A stretch of 64,000 bases of DNA from Todiramphus chloris collaris (GCA_025345505.1 JANVCC010000011.1:10514184-10578183); one strand, 5' to 3'. Positions 14,001-28,462 are shown, counted from the stretch's first letter. Numbers and translations: made by a program. The notes: generated by a model from the sequence alone, not told the origin.

Positions 14001-16800
14001 CCCAGCATGGACATCAGAATAACCCAAGATCATTTCCAGGGTCATCTCAACAAGCATGCCCTTGCATCTTCCATTCTTTCCCTGCAAAAATACACTGTTC
14101 CTATGCCCAGTTCTCTTCTTCTGAGTCAGGAGAATGAATCACCAAAAATGCTATTGTCAAATGCTTTCTATGAATTATGTTCTGCACTGCAGTGTCTTGC
14201 TCTGCTCAGGATTCTCTGTTTAGATTATTGGTATTTCTCCTCAGGATTGCTTTTAAAAACCAGTGAAATGAAGTCTGATTGTCTCCAAAAGGGGGCAGCT
14301 CATTTTAAGCCATTTTAAGGTTTGTTTCTAATGGGCACAAAAATGAAAGTATAAGCCAGTTTGTTAGAAGACTGATGTAGGAAAGTAACATCACTACAGG
14401 TGTGAATGCATTCTGCCTAGAAAACCTTAGGATAAGAATACTAAATATATTATACGTAGATATTATATAACTCATCAACATCTAATCAGTGGGATACCAT
14501 TAAGCTCCAGGAACACAGATGTACCAACACACAATTAAGAAAACACCGTTACTATCTGCTAGATATCTATTGCTGTATTTGTCACAGTCCAGCTTCATTT
14601 CAAGGGCAATAAGGACACAGTCTTTAGAATTCACCATCATCGGGTACCTGAGGTACAGAAGAGAAGCAAGTGTTGCTGACCTATGGTGTACAATTTTATC
14701 CTATTAATATTCTTCAGCAATTACAGGCATTTAAGAATTCTCTGTGAGTTTTAATCCCTCTGACCCTGACTGGGGTGGGAACTGAAGGTGCTGAGTGACC
14801 TCACTGAACTAAATCTGTGCTTCTTACAAACCACGCAGACACCAAAAACAGACATCCCTGCTCATTATTTTGATGTTGAATAATATAAAAGACAAAAAGA
14901 TTGTAAAAAAGGCAGCATCTAGAAACTAAAAGTAGATGGTTTCAGTCTAGAAATAAGGCATATGGTTTGAACAGTGAGAGCCTGTGAAATGAGAAATCCA
15001 GCACAGCAGAAGCCAAAGGATATCTATCAATGAATTCTTTTTCGAAGCTAGTATGACTTTCTAGAGTTTTCAACTTTTTAAAAGATTTTTTTAAGGTTGC
15101 ATGCCTGTGACAGACAATTCATCCCACAAATAGAAAGTTATTGCAGTTACTTTCAATTTCATTGGTTTTCACCACAGTAAGTAGTCACCAGATTGCTCTC
15201 CAAAAGCTTGTATTAGATCCTCCATCATTTCCCTGTGGCAGATCAAAGCTAGATGACTTTCTAGCAATATAGAGAGTCAGATGCAAAATTCCCTGGATCT
15301 CTTTCATGCTGGAAATCAGACTAGAGCAATACAGCGCCTTCTCTTCTTAGTGTCTACGGAAAATCCCCGTCACTACTTTTTCTTATGCTTAACCAGCTGT
15401 TAAAACTAGGTCTTAATGAAAATGGCTTCCTAAGGTAATTAATTATTCCTTTAAACAATACCATCTTTAGCTTGTCAGGGAAAAAGATAATTTCCTACCA
15501 AACTCCACCAGTGCTACTTTTCTTATAAAGACACTGAAATAGAGAATATATTATGAGAAAATAATTATATCAGGCCTTAGGAATGTAAAAATTGGAAAAA
15601 TCTGAAGTGATAACATTTCCAGTGTAATGACTGTAAGGAGAACAGAAAATGGCATAAAGTATATCCATTTTCATGACAAAGGCTGTAATGAGAAAAAGAA
15701 AAGCACAAAACTAATCTGCTCCAGAAGTCTGCACTATCTGTTCTTCCATCAATTATCTATTCCAATCATGTAGACAAGAGTTTCTGTCTACAGAGCGAAT
15801 CCACTCTGATAGTTAATCCTGTTGTCTTGTTCTCCCAGGAGGCTTGAGGATACAAAGCATTATGTCCCTATGTAGCACCGCTCTGATAGTCTAACAATTC
15901 CACTCCTCAAATCCTTGCCATGTGTGTACCTCCTTGAAGAACACAGAAGATGAAAATCCCATCTCATCCACACATCGAATTCATCCCAAGCCGTGTAGCA
16001 AGAGCCCGACATGCAGATCTGTCTTACTCCTTTGCAGCTACTTCTACCAACATACTTCCTGCATAGAGGAAAGCTGAACAGATAGCTTTAACTCTTCCTC
16101 GCACTATCAGCTGCTCAGTGAAATGTTCTCAGTCATGAACGTCTGCAATTTAAACGTCATAAGGGGTTGTCTAAATTACCAGATAATCAGATCGTGTATC
16201 TTTTTCTGAAAATTAAGTAGCTCGGCTGATACAGAAATTAAAACGCAATAAATAGGATACAATCTTTCCCATCTGAGCATTACTGTTGGATTCTGGAATT
16301 CCCTCCACTGTTTAAAGTACCGTGTTTCTAAATGCCAGTAATTTTTCACTGCATTTTGGTTTTATTTGTAGCCTGGTAAAAGCCTCTCTTTTTCTTGGAA
16401 AAATATCTCTTTTGTGATCTCATCTGTTCTTTAACCTGCCTTTTGTCACACAGACCTTTTGAGTGTGACAGTGGTTGCAATTTCTTTTTATCTTTTGTAG
16501 TTTCTTCTTTGAAATTAGCATTCCAGGCTGTAGAAATAAAAAGCACCTCATACACTAACTTCAGAGTGTCCATTTATTTATAATTTGTGCATGTTATTAC
16601 TTCCCTACTAGGCAACTTCTTCATTTGGGATTTCCATTACACACAGTTTCATCACAAACAGAACTTTTCATTACATGGTGTTCAGATCAAACAGCAAGCC
16701 ACAAAAGATCTGTATAGACACAGTACATTGCATTTAATGTATATGGGATATGAAAGATGTTGTATATAAGCAGTTTTTTATCCCTAAGTAATACATTTCC
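8034..16800. other. Non-coding stretch, no gene recognised
   Basis: Nothing here can be called as an exon or a known repeat. Two longer open frames stand out, 160 codons at 11657-12139 and 185 codons at 13761-14318. Their translations show no domain, signal peptide or membrane pattern that I recognise, and neither has a convincing promoter. An AT-rich block near 10940-11000 holds several TAAT/ATTA homeodomain-like cores and could be a conserved enhancer, which only a cross-species alignment could show. Confidence 0.55.
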
Positions 16801-19182
16801 TCTTTTTTTTTTTTACAGAACTAGTGTCTTATCAGTGTTCTAGAGATCAATACACTATTTCCTTTAAAATCATATACACGTAATTTAATATTATAATAAT
16901 CTTTAAACATTAAGCCTTTTCAATGCAATTAACTATTTAGTTTGTCATGTCTTATAAAGAAATTTATCTGACAACATGATTCCAAAATACAGACTTCAGA
17001 CTACAGCATTCCTTTCTGCAGAATAGATATTCATTATACTCACAGAAACACCACTTAAGAGTTTATGAGACATTAAGAAACTTTTTTTTTACCCAAAGGC
17101 AATTGCATTTAAAAGGAAGAAGGAAATTGTTTTACTGATTCTCATTCAGTTACATGAAATTATAAAACAGTACTATTTTTTTAGTTAGTTACAGATGCAA
17201 AAGGGACTTTCACATATCAGGTTGTGCAGAATAGCTCTTTCTTCCCCTCTGTAATTTGTAAGTGGGCAGAAATTTTCAAGCAACTTTTCCCCTTTATCAG
17301 TCTATCATCAGTTACCACAATCAACAATCTCACCACTTCACTTTTTTATATCCTGCTTCTCCCTTTCTGTATCTTCATCTTCTAAGAATTAAGGTCTTGG
17401 CATCAGTAAAATTCATCCCTTTGAAAGGTTTTATGCCCTTGGCTATGTAAGACCTTCAGTCCTAGACAACCTCTCCAGGAATTATATTTTCCACAGTTAA
17501 TTATATTCATGTTAACACAACATTTAGCTATAAACATATGTATGAACACACATACACACGGACCCATCTGTATTTACCTCTCTCTGTGCCAGCCTTAAGC
17601 TGGCAGCATATACCTCCCCAAACTAAGAGAGTAGGTTGGGGTTAAAGCTATAACAGACAGATGTTCTTAAATGTGAATATGCATCACAAGAAGACACAGT
17701 TCAGCCTTTTTAAAATAGCACAGAAAATGCACTTTATTTAACACATTTCTTCAGATAGAGTGTTTGAGTAGTTGAGGAATAGCTGGAACTGAAGCTCAAA
17801 TGTGCTGCAGTGTGACTTGCTCAGCTCCCAGGGCTCTGCCCTGACATAGCCTACCTGCCACCCAAGAATTCCTCAGCACAGATACATTGACGGTGGGGCC
17901 CACCCACGTCCCATGGCTAGCGCAGGCCTATTGTTTTCCTTCAGCTGCTTACAATCACTCATAAGTCTGTCAAGATTCATGAGCACTTCTTAAATACAAT
18001 TGTGGGAACAGAAGTTCAACTTCCAAGACATTTTGCTCCATGACAAATAGTGCTGATCTTTAAAGCTTGGAAAAAAAGACTATTTTTATGACCTCATTGC
18101 AGTTCTTTAGTGCTGTGAGCCTGTGATGTTTGTGGAAAGGGCAAAGTATCACATACTGTAAATCTTGCTAATACTTTCAGTGCCTGCAATTAGGAGTCAT
18201 CCATAAATAGCTACTGGTCATGCAAAATATGCACTTTATGACTGGGTGCTAGACTGCAAGCAGAAAGCTCCAAATTAGTGTTTCTCTCTTGGCACGCACA
18301 CCTATGCCATTGGAGTGTATTTCTTTTCCATCAAGGTTGGTCATTTGGTAGCCAGTATCTTTCATATAGATGTTTTAATAACCAGGATCTTCAGAGCACA
18401 GATGTCAGGCAGGTGAAGAGAAGTGCTCTCAGATGTGTGCGATGTCTACCAGCAGGCAGGTCACTGGAATATAGACACATACAGCAGTAAAAATCTTTTA
18501 TTCTCAGTGAGCAAATTGATAGTCCTGGCTATGACTGAGACAGCCACAGTCATTCTTTTGGCAAGACAGAGAAAGACAAAAAGAGATAAGGATGGTAATT
18601 TGTAGACTGTAACACTTCAAGACCTGGACACAGGAGTAAAAGATCATTACGCTAAGACCCATTTGAACAGCAGACAGCATTTTATCAGAGGCATCTCCAA
18701 TCCAGCTGTAAAACAAAGGGAACAGCTCAGCATAAATTGGGCCGGGGTGGCAAAAGAAAGCAACTGGATGTGCTTTTTAAGCCTGCTGGGAAATTATCAG
18801 CTCTTACAAGAAATTCAATTCATGCCAAAAATTGCAAGAAAGACTCATTTTAAGGCACGACTTCAAAGAGGAGAAAGATATACTTCTGGTGTTACAAACA
18901 GCTCCTATGTACATGTGTTGCTGCAGTTGCTGCAAAACATAGACCATGTAAGCTGTAGGCTGCTACCACAGGTACTCTGAAGACAGGAACAGAACATGGC
19001 AAAGGGTGAGCTTGCAATTCAGTAACTGGAATAGGAAAAGGAAAAAAAAGGGAAATATTTCTATGGTCAGGAAAAAAATGTAAATTTGTTCTTGAGAAAA
19101 GTGTGGAGGGTCACATTTTCTGTTTATAGTTTTTATAAATTAAAAAAAAAAGTATTCAAAAAAGAACTTATCATCACCGTCT

Positions 19183-19250
19183 TAAAAAAAAACCCAAAAA
19201 ACAAACAAAAAAACCCCAAAACAAAACGCAAAAAAAAAAAACCCACACAA
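19183..19250. repeat. A-rich low-complexity block
   Basis: Poly(A) runs are broken by single or grouped C residues (AAAAACCC, ACAAACAAAA, CGCAAAA). The nearby 103-codon open frame at 19086-19397 is an artefact of lysine codons read from this block. No retroelement body is recognisable beside it. Confidence 0.85.
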
Positions 19251-21858
19251 ACATTCTTAGCATATTCCTACAGGAAGACCTTAAATTTGGTTGTGTATTT
19301 GCACTGGGGTACTCCCCAAATTCTGCATTTAGTGGTGTCATCAGCATGGTCCAGTGGACACAAAAGCAGCTTGGGATTCACATATACTAATCAGTGATCA
19401 GGGCATGCCATTTCCAAGTCCTCTGCAAAGCAAGCCAGCTTCATTATTTTCAGTTTTAGGAGGATGGGAGGATAAATTGTTCCAGTGGACAAAAGTGATA
19501 GGCAAATGATACATGTCATTACTAACTTTACTAATTTTATATGAAATACCTGGATTTGTCATTCATTGCTGTGTTTTAATGAGGAAAAAAAAAAAAGAAG
19601 TTGAAAAACATGCAGTGAATATTAGCTGTTCCAGATGCAAGACTTTTTCATGCATTGCTTTCAGAGCCCTGTCAATAAGAAACAGCATAAGCAGAAAATG
19701 TACAGATACTCACAGCTATACTTTAATGTGGTGGACTTTCTAAAAATCAAACTTCTAAATTTTACTGATTCTTGAGAATGTGGAGCAGAATCTGTTTCTG
19801 CACATCTGAGATCCCTTGATGGTTAACCATGACGTCTAAGCTGTAATACTGAAATTGCTTTTCCTTTGTGACACACGCCATTTTACATCAAGAAATTTCA
19901 GTATAAAAATGTATCCTTTGTCAAGAGCAGTGAAGAATCTCATCCAGCCCAAAGTAAAAATTTGATCTTGGCCCCTTACTGCATTTAGCCAATCCATAAA
20001 CATTGCCTGACTTGAGCCCTACATTCAGCTGCTCCAACTACAGACCCAAACCAGCTGCATCAGAGAGCAGCAGGAATACATAAGACTAAGTCCCAGCCTC
20101 TTCGTCCTGGCAATTTAAGAAGTGACAAGGAACAGGGTAAAAGAGCAACAGGAGAGAGGAGTGCAGTATACAAGCATCTCCTACGTTCTAAAATATACAC
20201 AAGGACTTTCCCTGCTTTCATTTCTGATGATAAAAATGTTAACATAAAGCCAATTCTTGAATATAAATTCTGAGCAGAGTGAGAGACTAAATTAAGTTTC
20301 ACCCACATTCAGAAGCCTGAATAAAGCTTGAAAGTTCTCTAAACAATTAAACCCTTGGAAGAAGAGACGCATGCTCATGTTGGAAATGGCCATATTACAC
20401 ACAAAAAAAAGACTGAATTCTGGCAATATTTTCTTAGATGACAGGACCCCTCTAAGAGTTCAGATCTGAAAAACACAAGTCTTCCCAGAATCACAGCTCT
20501 TTTTAACTAGAATTTCTTTTTATATAACACTGGTACTGACGTTAATATTCCAGTAGTCAAGTTTACCTCACTGTTCCAAAGGCAAATCTTGACTGGGTCT
20601 AGTTTCACTTTCCAGACACTGCATTTTATTAGGCCGTTGTCAGCTCTGCTGAAGAATGCCTTCTCATAGGATGAACCAGGATTGGTACATAAATGGAGAA
20701 AGAGTTACTGACCATCCCTCTTGGGCAAATCAAGTAGATAGTCAGCTTGGGGTTCAGGTTTTCCAAGTCCTTTATTATTGTGACACTATCAAACTCCTTT
20801 TCTTCTTCCTGAAATCGATACGATTTGCATTTGCAAAATACTTCTCTTCCCTTACACAGTACCGCCAAGCACATGTCCAAGAGTCGTAGTAGCTCCCTAA
20901 AACCTCATTTACGTACACCACAGCTTGCAACAACTTTACTAACAGGTCACTTTGTGTCGGATAGCCATCCTCTTTCTTAATTTCCCATAGTGCCATGGAA
21001 AACTGATGTTCTTATCAGCTAGGCCATCAATAAAGTGCTAAATAGTTACTGCTAATACCCAGTTCTTACAGGATCCAACAGAAAGGCACACAGTCAGTGA
21101 GGATTCCCCATTTACAGTCATGTTTCATAGCCTGTCTACCAGCTTTTTGTCCATTTAAGAAGCACATCAAATTGATTTCATTTCAGTCTAGTTACTTGAT
21201 AAAAAAATCATGCCTCACAGAAGCATATTATACATTACTTCAATAGGATGGCATTGATCAAACTGTATTTGTTATCTCTCAAATAAAAGAATAAAAAAAG
21301 GAATAGAGTAAGGTTGATAAAATCTATTTTCCAAAAATCACGGGTGACTAGTCTTAAAGAATGATAGGAAGTTTAAATGTAGTCCAGTAGGGGAATTTCT
21401 TTTACTTTTTCCAGGACCACAGCCAAACTGATAGGCTTGCAATTATCCAGAGAATTCCTTTTAAAAGCACTGGTGTCAAATCCCCAAGTTCTCTGTAATT
21501 TCACTGTGTTTCAGAGCATATTGAAAACTTCAAGCTTCATAACCCACAGAACTCTCCAGCAAATTCTTTAGAAACTTCTGGGTATTGGTTGTCATGTCCA
21601 GATGTTTAAATAAGCCTAATAGCAACAGTTCACACGGGAACACAACAGTAGTTCACGCAGTAGCAGAGCAGCACGGCAAAGGAGGAGGAGGAGGGTGTTA
21701 CTATACCTCATGACCACCACCAGCTGAGGGGCAACAGCCTGGCCTTTACTGACATGTGAAGGGAAGAACTAATTCAAAGAATACTTCCTTCTCATTCTAA
21801 CAGGCATTTTTCATGGTCTGTGCTTTTGTTCAGACTACTTTTGTTCTTATTATGCTGC

Positions 21859-21873
21859 TTTTTTTTTTTTTTT
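21859..21873. repeat. Poly(T) run of 15
   Basis: Uninterrupted T run between GCTGC and AAAGG. Length is likely to vary between individuals. Confidence 0.9.
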
Positions 21874-24328
21874 AAAGGAAGAAAAAGATATTTCATCCAT
21901 AATTCTATTGAGATTTTTGCATGCCTTTATCAATTTACTGAAGTTCTTAACTTCTATTTTATAAAACCTTCACACCCCTACTTTCTCACTTGGGGATTTC
22001 CATAGTAATAATTCCTCTTTGTTGGGTTTTCTTTGTCTTTCTGGTCATCAAATTTAGTATTCTTAGACAGAAAATAGAAAATTTTTTTACCTTTTTTTTT
22101 TTTTGGCTTGAAACTTGTTTTTAGCACTGTGAAACTGGTCATTTTCAAAAACCACTGAGAATAGGAACTTGAATATATTTATTACAGGAAAACAGAATAA
22201 AATCATGATCACTTATGCCTAATTAGCTACTCATTAGTGATTTGCATGTCACACAGAGATACACTGTAGGAGAGGAAACACTGTGGTATTGCTGACTGTA
22301 GCTACCACAACACTCAATACAGAACTACACCATCAAGGAAAACCTTTATGTGCATCCCCCAGAGTCCTCTTCTCTGCTGTTGAAAAATTCACCTGCAAGA
22401 TGCTGCTGACCAAAGGCTCTTGGCATAGATGGAGGCTCCTCAAAGAGCGGCAGCACAGACCAGATGGAGTCCTGGCTCACCTGCAGCACCCCTACACGGT
22501 GGGTTTCTACAGAACACGATTTTCAATGGTCCATATATACAGCAGAGCAATTCTGCCTGCAGACCCATCCACGGAAAGTTAACCAGATCCCTGTTAAATC
22601 TAGGAATATTTTCTTGGCTCTGGCCAGCTGAGATACAGACTAGCTAGCAACCTAAATGGCATTTTCAAGATAAGATTCCAAAACATAAATTCAAGATCAG
22701 GACACAAAATGCAATGAATATCATATGCAGATCAAGTGAGGAAAAGAGATTCCTAACCAGTATGCCTACGACTCTACAGTGGAAGGGCTACATTTATTAA
22801 TGGTAGTTTATTATTCATACTATGTCCCAGGACTATTCTTTCTGCCATGCAAAGAACCAACAAGCCTTTTTGCTTTAGCAAAGAAAAGAGTTGGTGGAAA
22901 AGATGTCAGTGGACTGTGTTTTCTGTTCTTCTGCAATAGCTATTCTCCAAAGGCTTAAACTGATTGTTCTTTAACCATAATGTTGTTAAATAAATGCCAG
23001 GAAGTTTATTCGTGGTTTATTAATACTGCAGAGGCCCCAAAGCAGCAAGATAATGTCCAGACTTCCAAAAAACAGGCTTGCCAACCATCCCCTTGGCCAG
23101 CTTCCAATTAAAGGAAGAACATCACAGCCAAGCTGCAGCTAAGATGACTTCAGAAACTGCTGAAAAAAAAGTAGAAGGAACCAAGCCACAGAGCCCTAGT
23201 CCAATTTTATACACGACAAAAAAAAATGCCCCAAAATGACACTCGCATTTCATTTGTAGCATCACACAAAGTCCAGACCGGGTATATAAGAATATTCCTT
23301 CCGCAACTGCTTTTTCAGTGTTCACATTGGTGTTCAGAGACCAAGAGGCAAAGCCACTAACCCACTGCAGTACACTGCTTCATCCTACCACAAGCTTTTT
23401 TTCCCTGCAAAATACTGATAATTCTGTCATCTGGGTTACTCTTATCTTTTTGATAAATGAGACTACTGCCTTCCTAACATATTAAGGCATTTATCCTCTC
23501 CTTTACATTTGAAACACTGGGAAACACATATCTCATATACCTAAAAATATTCCCGAAGACCTCCACTGTAAAACTATTTTGGTGAAGTGCAGGTGGACTC
23601 AGGTCTGTAGTTTCTGAGATCTCTTAAGTTCGCTCTCTGGCACAAGAACACCTGCACTTCCTCCTTCAGGGCTGAACATCAGTTTCATTTTCAAGGTTAG
23701 CACTTGCAGATTTACATTAATCTCTGGAATGTTATGGGATGAAAAAGAGGTTTTAAAGTGTTAGTGTTCCCATGAAAAGCAGCTCAGTTTCTTCTGAAGG
23801 CACTTCTATTATTGAGGAGTCCCTTTGCTTTCCAGGAAAACGAACGACCATACGGTACATTGAAGTGCACTATTGTAATCCTAAACAGAGGCTCACGTCA
23901 CAAAGTTCAGGCATAGATTCCGAAGGCATTGCAAGGCTGTCCCTCACCATGGTAAAGGGAGGCAGGGGAGAGAGCACAGGACCTTCAACGGGACAGATGT
24001 GCTCACTTCTGAGCATTCAGGACCAAGCCTCTCTGGCTGCTCTTGCCACCAGGCAATGCCCTCTCACTGCTTACTCCTCTGTATTCCAGAGATGAAAGCA
24101 CAGACACTTCAGATACGACTGCCTGTCCCAGCTGCCTCATCACAAAGGAAGGAAATTCCTTTAATGTAAAATTTGCCTATAAAAGGGTGGCTGCACAGTA
24201 CTTCTGTTGGATGTACACATTTGTCACTCTTTGACATTCAGGCAGCCTTTTTTCTTTTTCATAATATATGCAATGTTAAGAACAATGAGTTTCCAATGGC
24301 TTCAAGTTCTGTAAATAAGAGGTGTTGA

Positions 24329-24345
24329 TTTTTTTTTTTTTTTTT
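24329..24345. repeat. Poly(T) run of 17
   Basis: Uninterrupted T run followed by AAGCA. No exon follows it. Confidence 0.9.
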
Positions 24346-27300
24346 AAGCATTCCAAACCATGGAACTGCTTCATTAATGTCATATGATTCAAATCAAAGA
24401 ATGAGGTATCAGTGTTTCACCAGTAATCTTTTTTCTTCAAAGAAATAAAATTGGCTCTATCAACTGCACAATCACAAGCAAAAATCTGGGACCTTGACAA
24501 GCAGAAGACACTCACTTTCCATGGTGCACTGTTCCTCACCATCTTGGTATCAGAACATTTCCATAGAGCTGTCACAAGGGAACCTGAGGTAAAGATCCCC
24601 AAGATTGATATTAAGTAGGAGTTTGGATGTCAGGAGAAAGTTATTCTTAGGTCTTTCTAATGAGGTCATGAAGAATTTTGTTTTTCAAACACAGTATTTC
24701 TGATTCCAAAATTATAACTGCAAAGAATGTGATGCTTTGTGGAGTGAATTATCTTTGTATTTATTAATCTAAAGTATTCACCTACCAGTGTCTGAAGTTA
24801 GACACTTAAAATCTATATGTGGTTATGTAAGACTGGAGGATGCCAAGTACCGGAAGATTTGTAGATATATTCTATCATCCTGAAAAACTGGTTTATTCAT
24901 TTAGAAGAGTATTTTAATATTTGGGTTTCAAGCCTGACACCTAGCATTTCATAAATCACATTTTAACACATATTTCTAAATATTTTTAAGGTGCTGTCTG
25001 TCTTTGAATATGCATCCTGTTCTCCTGACATCCAAGATGAAACAATAGTTCAGTAAACTTTGTCATTTAATTCACTGGAACGGAGATTTCACTTCAAGCT
25101 TTGGTTTAGCAAAACCAAGAGTGCATCTCAAAGTGCACAACAGCCTGGAGACGTAAGATCTGGTGTACTTAGTAATGACTGAGGAGACAGCCAGAGCAGT
25201 CTTTCCACATTCCCCCTGTAATGGACAGGAAGGTGGGTTTTCTTTTGTAGTAAAAAGCAGGCCTGAACAATAGAATGTTACTTCATGGTGCTAAACACCA
25301 ATTCACATGCTATGTATTGTGTTCTCTCCATTCTACTCTAGACTGTTATGAAAGCATAAGACACCTGTTGCTGTGCTATGTACAGCTCTGCTCAGAGTCC
25401 TTTCCTCCTTTTCTTTATTTCCATCTGGAACTGGGAAACTTTTCCCAAAACATTACCATTTCTCCCTTGGGTTTAAAAAAAAATAAAAGAAGGCAAGAAA
25501 AGAGGAATTATTTACAAGTCTCCCGTCTTACAGAATACCCCTAGTTACAAATATGTTACCACCAGCACACTTGGCATTTTACATATAAAGAACCAGATGA
25601 TGCTGGAATTCAGTTCATGCTAAGAAAGCAGGAATAGGGCTTAGAACACTTACATTTGCCCCTAATTTGCTTGCATGCAAACTCACAGTGATCTGCTTTA
25701 TTGCCAAAGTCATATAAAGAAATTGGGCAGCAAGCAGCAGCATAGGTAACCTCGAACTGGAGGCTCTCCAGCCTAATTAGACACAAATGCCCAGAAGGCC
25801 CGAGACTGAAATATGGCATGTAGATTTTGAAATGTACGAAGAGACAGAATAGTCTCATTAGCAGCCATCCGAGTGTATGTTTAAGCCTCTGAAGTTCCTT
25901 TTTTTATAACTGAGGGAAGGAATAAGCCACATCTATGCCTGAGGCAAAGTACAAGGAAAAGCATCCCACTCCTAGAACGGCCCTGGTCTCCCAGCTCCTG
26001 CCTCAGCATGGCTCTTGCCCGGCTTACTGCAACTCCTGGCCACTCTCTTTGCAAAGACATCCCCACAGTCAGCAAGCTGATTTAATATCAGTAATGCTGA
26101 GAAAACCAAAACATTATAAGTCACTGAAAAATAAGACAAAGAAGCAATTCTGTTGGGAGTTCAAAGAGATATTGGTTCATTATTCATTATTTAGTAGATA
26201 CATTTTTTAAGGACGACAGACATGGAATTTTGCCAGAAGCCATAAAAAGTGATAATTTCCCTTATTTCAAGCCTCTGAATGTGTTTTATTTTTCTGGTGT
26301 CAAACAACCATCATCAGCTACTTCCTGACTACAAGCTTGTCTCTCTCTGATTACAAGCACTTTGTAGAACCATGCAAACTTACAAATGAATTAAAGAAAG
26401 CGACAGAGAAGTCTGTGACAATTTTAAGGCAGAATGGCTGTGGCAGAAAAGGCTACGTATGACACAGAACTGACCTCCACATTGCAGATGGAGCACGCTC
26501 AGGGACTATCTAATTTTGGAAACATAACAACTACACTTAACTAACCATAGGGTGTGATAGAAATGTTTTTTATCAAGTTATCTCCCTCTAAGTTATTTGG
26601 GGGAACAATGCAAGGTAACACATTATTTCCTTTTTCAATTGAGTTTTTACATTATCAGGAAATATCACACTGGCCACGGAATTATAAACAACTTCTGGTT
26701 TTAATAAAATAAAAGGAGCTTTGTGCTCCTTTTCTTTTTCCGCAAACACAACACAAAAGAAACACAGGATCACGGCAGGGTCCAGAGATCTTGCATGTAA
26801 TAAAAGATTGTGGATAAAGCCTTCTGTTAATTGACATTCAAGGTCAATCTGTATCTTTGTCTGTGATGTCGTGGCCTATTTGCTATTGTTGTATTAGTGC
26901 CTGAGGTTGCCAATCAGCCCCGTTTTCTTGATAAGTTTTATGGGAAAACTATTTGACATTTAATTTCAGCAGCAAGCACTGATGAAGTATTACTGTTACA
27001 AAACAAACTGGCAAATTTTAAGTGGGATTTTTTTTTTTTTAATAACTTTTCTTAAAGATTTTTTTATGTTTTGAGTTTTTGTAAAGTTTGAAGTTTTTTC
27101 TTGATTGTGTGTCCCAGGACATCCATTGTTCTCTTTTGCCCTTTTCTGTGCTTTAGGTTTGAGATGCAGGGAAAGAATAAATCAGTAGGAAAGGAGTTAC
27201 TCAGACACAACATGGCAAGCCTTACAGGACCGCCCACCTATGTATGACCTCACCCAGCACTGAGTATTGGAGGTGATGCCTGGCACTGCGAGGCCATTCC

Positions 27301-28052
27301 CTCTCATGCATCCCGGGGTGTGACCAAGGAATCCCCTCTCGTAGGGGACCCACAACCCGCCAAGGTAACAGAGCTTTGGACTGCGGGCATGTCTGTCTAC
27401 AGGGGCACAAGCAGAGAGACATGAGCTCACCGCCCACGCAGGAGCCAGCTCCAGTCCAGGAACCACATAGCCTCATTAGAGCAATCCCGTGCCCAACCTG
27501 ATGCATCTGTGCCCAGCAGAAGAAGCCGAGATTAACCTGCAGGCATTCACATGTACGTGCCCTGGACACCAGACAGAAAGCCTGGCAAGCGCTAAGATGG
27601 AACACACAGACCGGGCACCCTGACGGGCAGGGTGCTGAGCGCTCCTGCATTGACGATGAGGGGAAAAGGCACCAGTGAGGCCAGTGACCTAGCAGCCATC
27701 GCTAAGGTTAAATGTAAACAAGAAGGAAATGAAGCGGGAAGCAGGCAAGCCTTTGCAGGCTGAAGCAGATGAAAGGGGAAATGAAATTAGGAGGCCAGAG
27801 GCGAAGCCAAGTGGGGTGGCAGAGGCTGGGAGGGGAGAAGGTCCAGTCGAGCAAAGCAGGGGGAAGAGGTGGGGGGCGGTGCAGGGAGAAGCCCGGCAAG
27901 CCCTGGAAGCGGGGAAAAGGGGCCCTTCTCTGAGCTAAGCAGCTGCACCCTAACCGCGAGTCCTCGGGCCACGGGCAGGCGAGTCACGACGCTGCCCGGG
28001 GCGAGTCCCTTGAGTGCCGTCCCAGGTGCCCTCCATCGCCGCCGCCTCTTAC

Positions 28053-28300
28053 CTTCCCGCTGCGGGCGGGAGCCGCTCCTCGCCCGGCTCCCCGGCTCCT
28101 CCTGCGGGCCTGTCCCGGGGGCTGCCCCGCGGTGCAGGTGGCGGCCGGCCCCGGCGGGCTGTCCCCGGCCGGCGAGGCGCTCCCCGGGCCCGCCAACTGC
28201 GCGGCGAAGAGCGTCGCGGGGAAACCCCGGCTCTCCCGGCGGGCGCCTACCTGTTGCCAGGGAAACCCAGGTGTCTCCGTAGCCGCGGCCTTCCCCGGCG
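28053..28300 (-). other. Candidate first exon of a leftward gene (5'UTR or start)
   Basis: On the minus strand the sequence GGGAAG is followed by GTAAGAGG at 28052, a near-consensus splice donor. A second strong donor, CAACAG followed by GTAGGC, ends an alternative exon at 28251. Both lie in the middle of the CpG island, as first-exon donors often do. A minus-strand frame opening at 28196 runs through the 28053 donor, but its product is low-complexity (Gly, Pro, Ala, Arg) and may be untranslated. The right edge given here is a guess, since the transcription start cannot be seen. The gene was not identified and no downstream exon was recognised to the left. Confidence 0.35.
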
Positions 28301-28325
28301 GGCGGCGGGCGGCGGGCGGCGGGCA
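28297..28325. repeat. GGCGGGC tandem units inside the CpG island
   Basis: About four head-to-tail GGCGGGC-like 7-mers, matching GC-box (Sp1/KLF) cores. They may be part of the promoter or simple GC-rich slippage. Confidence 0.7.
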
Positions 28326-28462
28326 GCGAGCGGCAGCCAGGCCCGCTGCGCTCCCGCAGCCGCGGCGGGACCCCGTGGGGGGTGGGGGGGTAGCGGCGGT
28401 GGGACAGCCTCAGAGGGGATGGGTGTGAAGGTTCCGCGGGGCTGGCGGGGATTGTAGCTCCC

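Larger units (their letters stand above)
16801..27196. other. Non-coding AT-rich stretch with homopolymer tracts
   Basis: No gene or mobile element is recognised. The stretch holds poly(T) runs (16803-16815, 21859-21873, 24329-24345, 27028-27040) and one A-rich low-complexity block (19183-19250). Some runs are followed by CAG or AAG and so resemble splice acceptors, but no open exon with a donor follows them. Confidence 0.55.

Noticed and set aside
19086..19397. 103-codon lysine-rich frame
   Set aside because: Produced by the A-rich low-complexity block read as AAA codons.
20478..20500. AGAATCACAG word resembling the reverse complement of a CR1 tail
   Set aside because: Too short, with no CR1 body on either side. 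A similar word near 32623 was rejected for the same reason.
27197..27650. Overlapping minus-strand frames of 89 and 142 codons left of the CpG island
   Set aside because: They overlap in different frames and look like GC-rich shadows. No homology was recognised and no donor or acceptor defines an exon.
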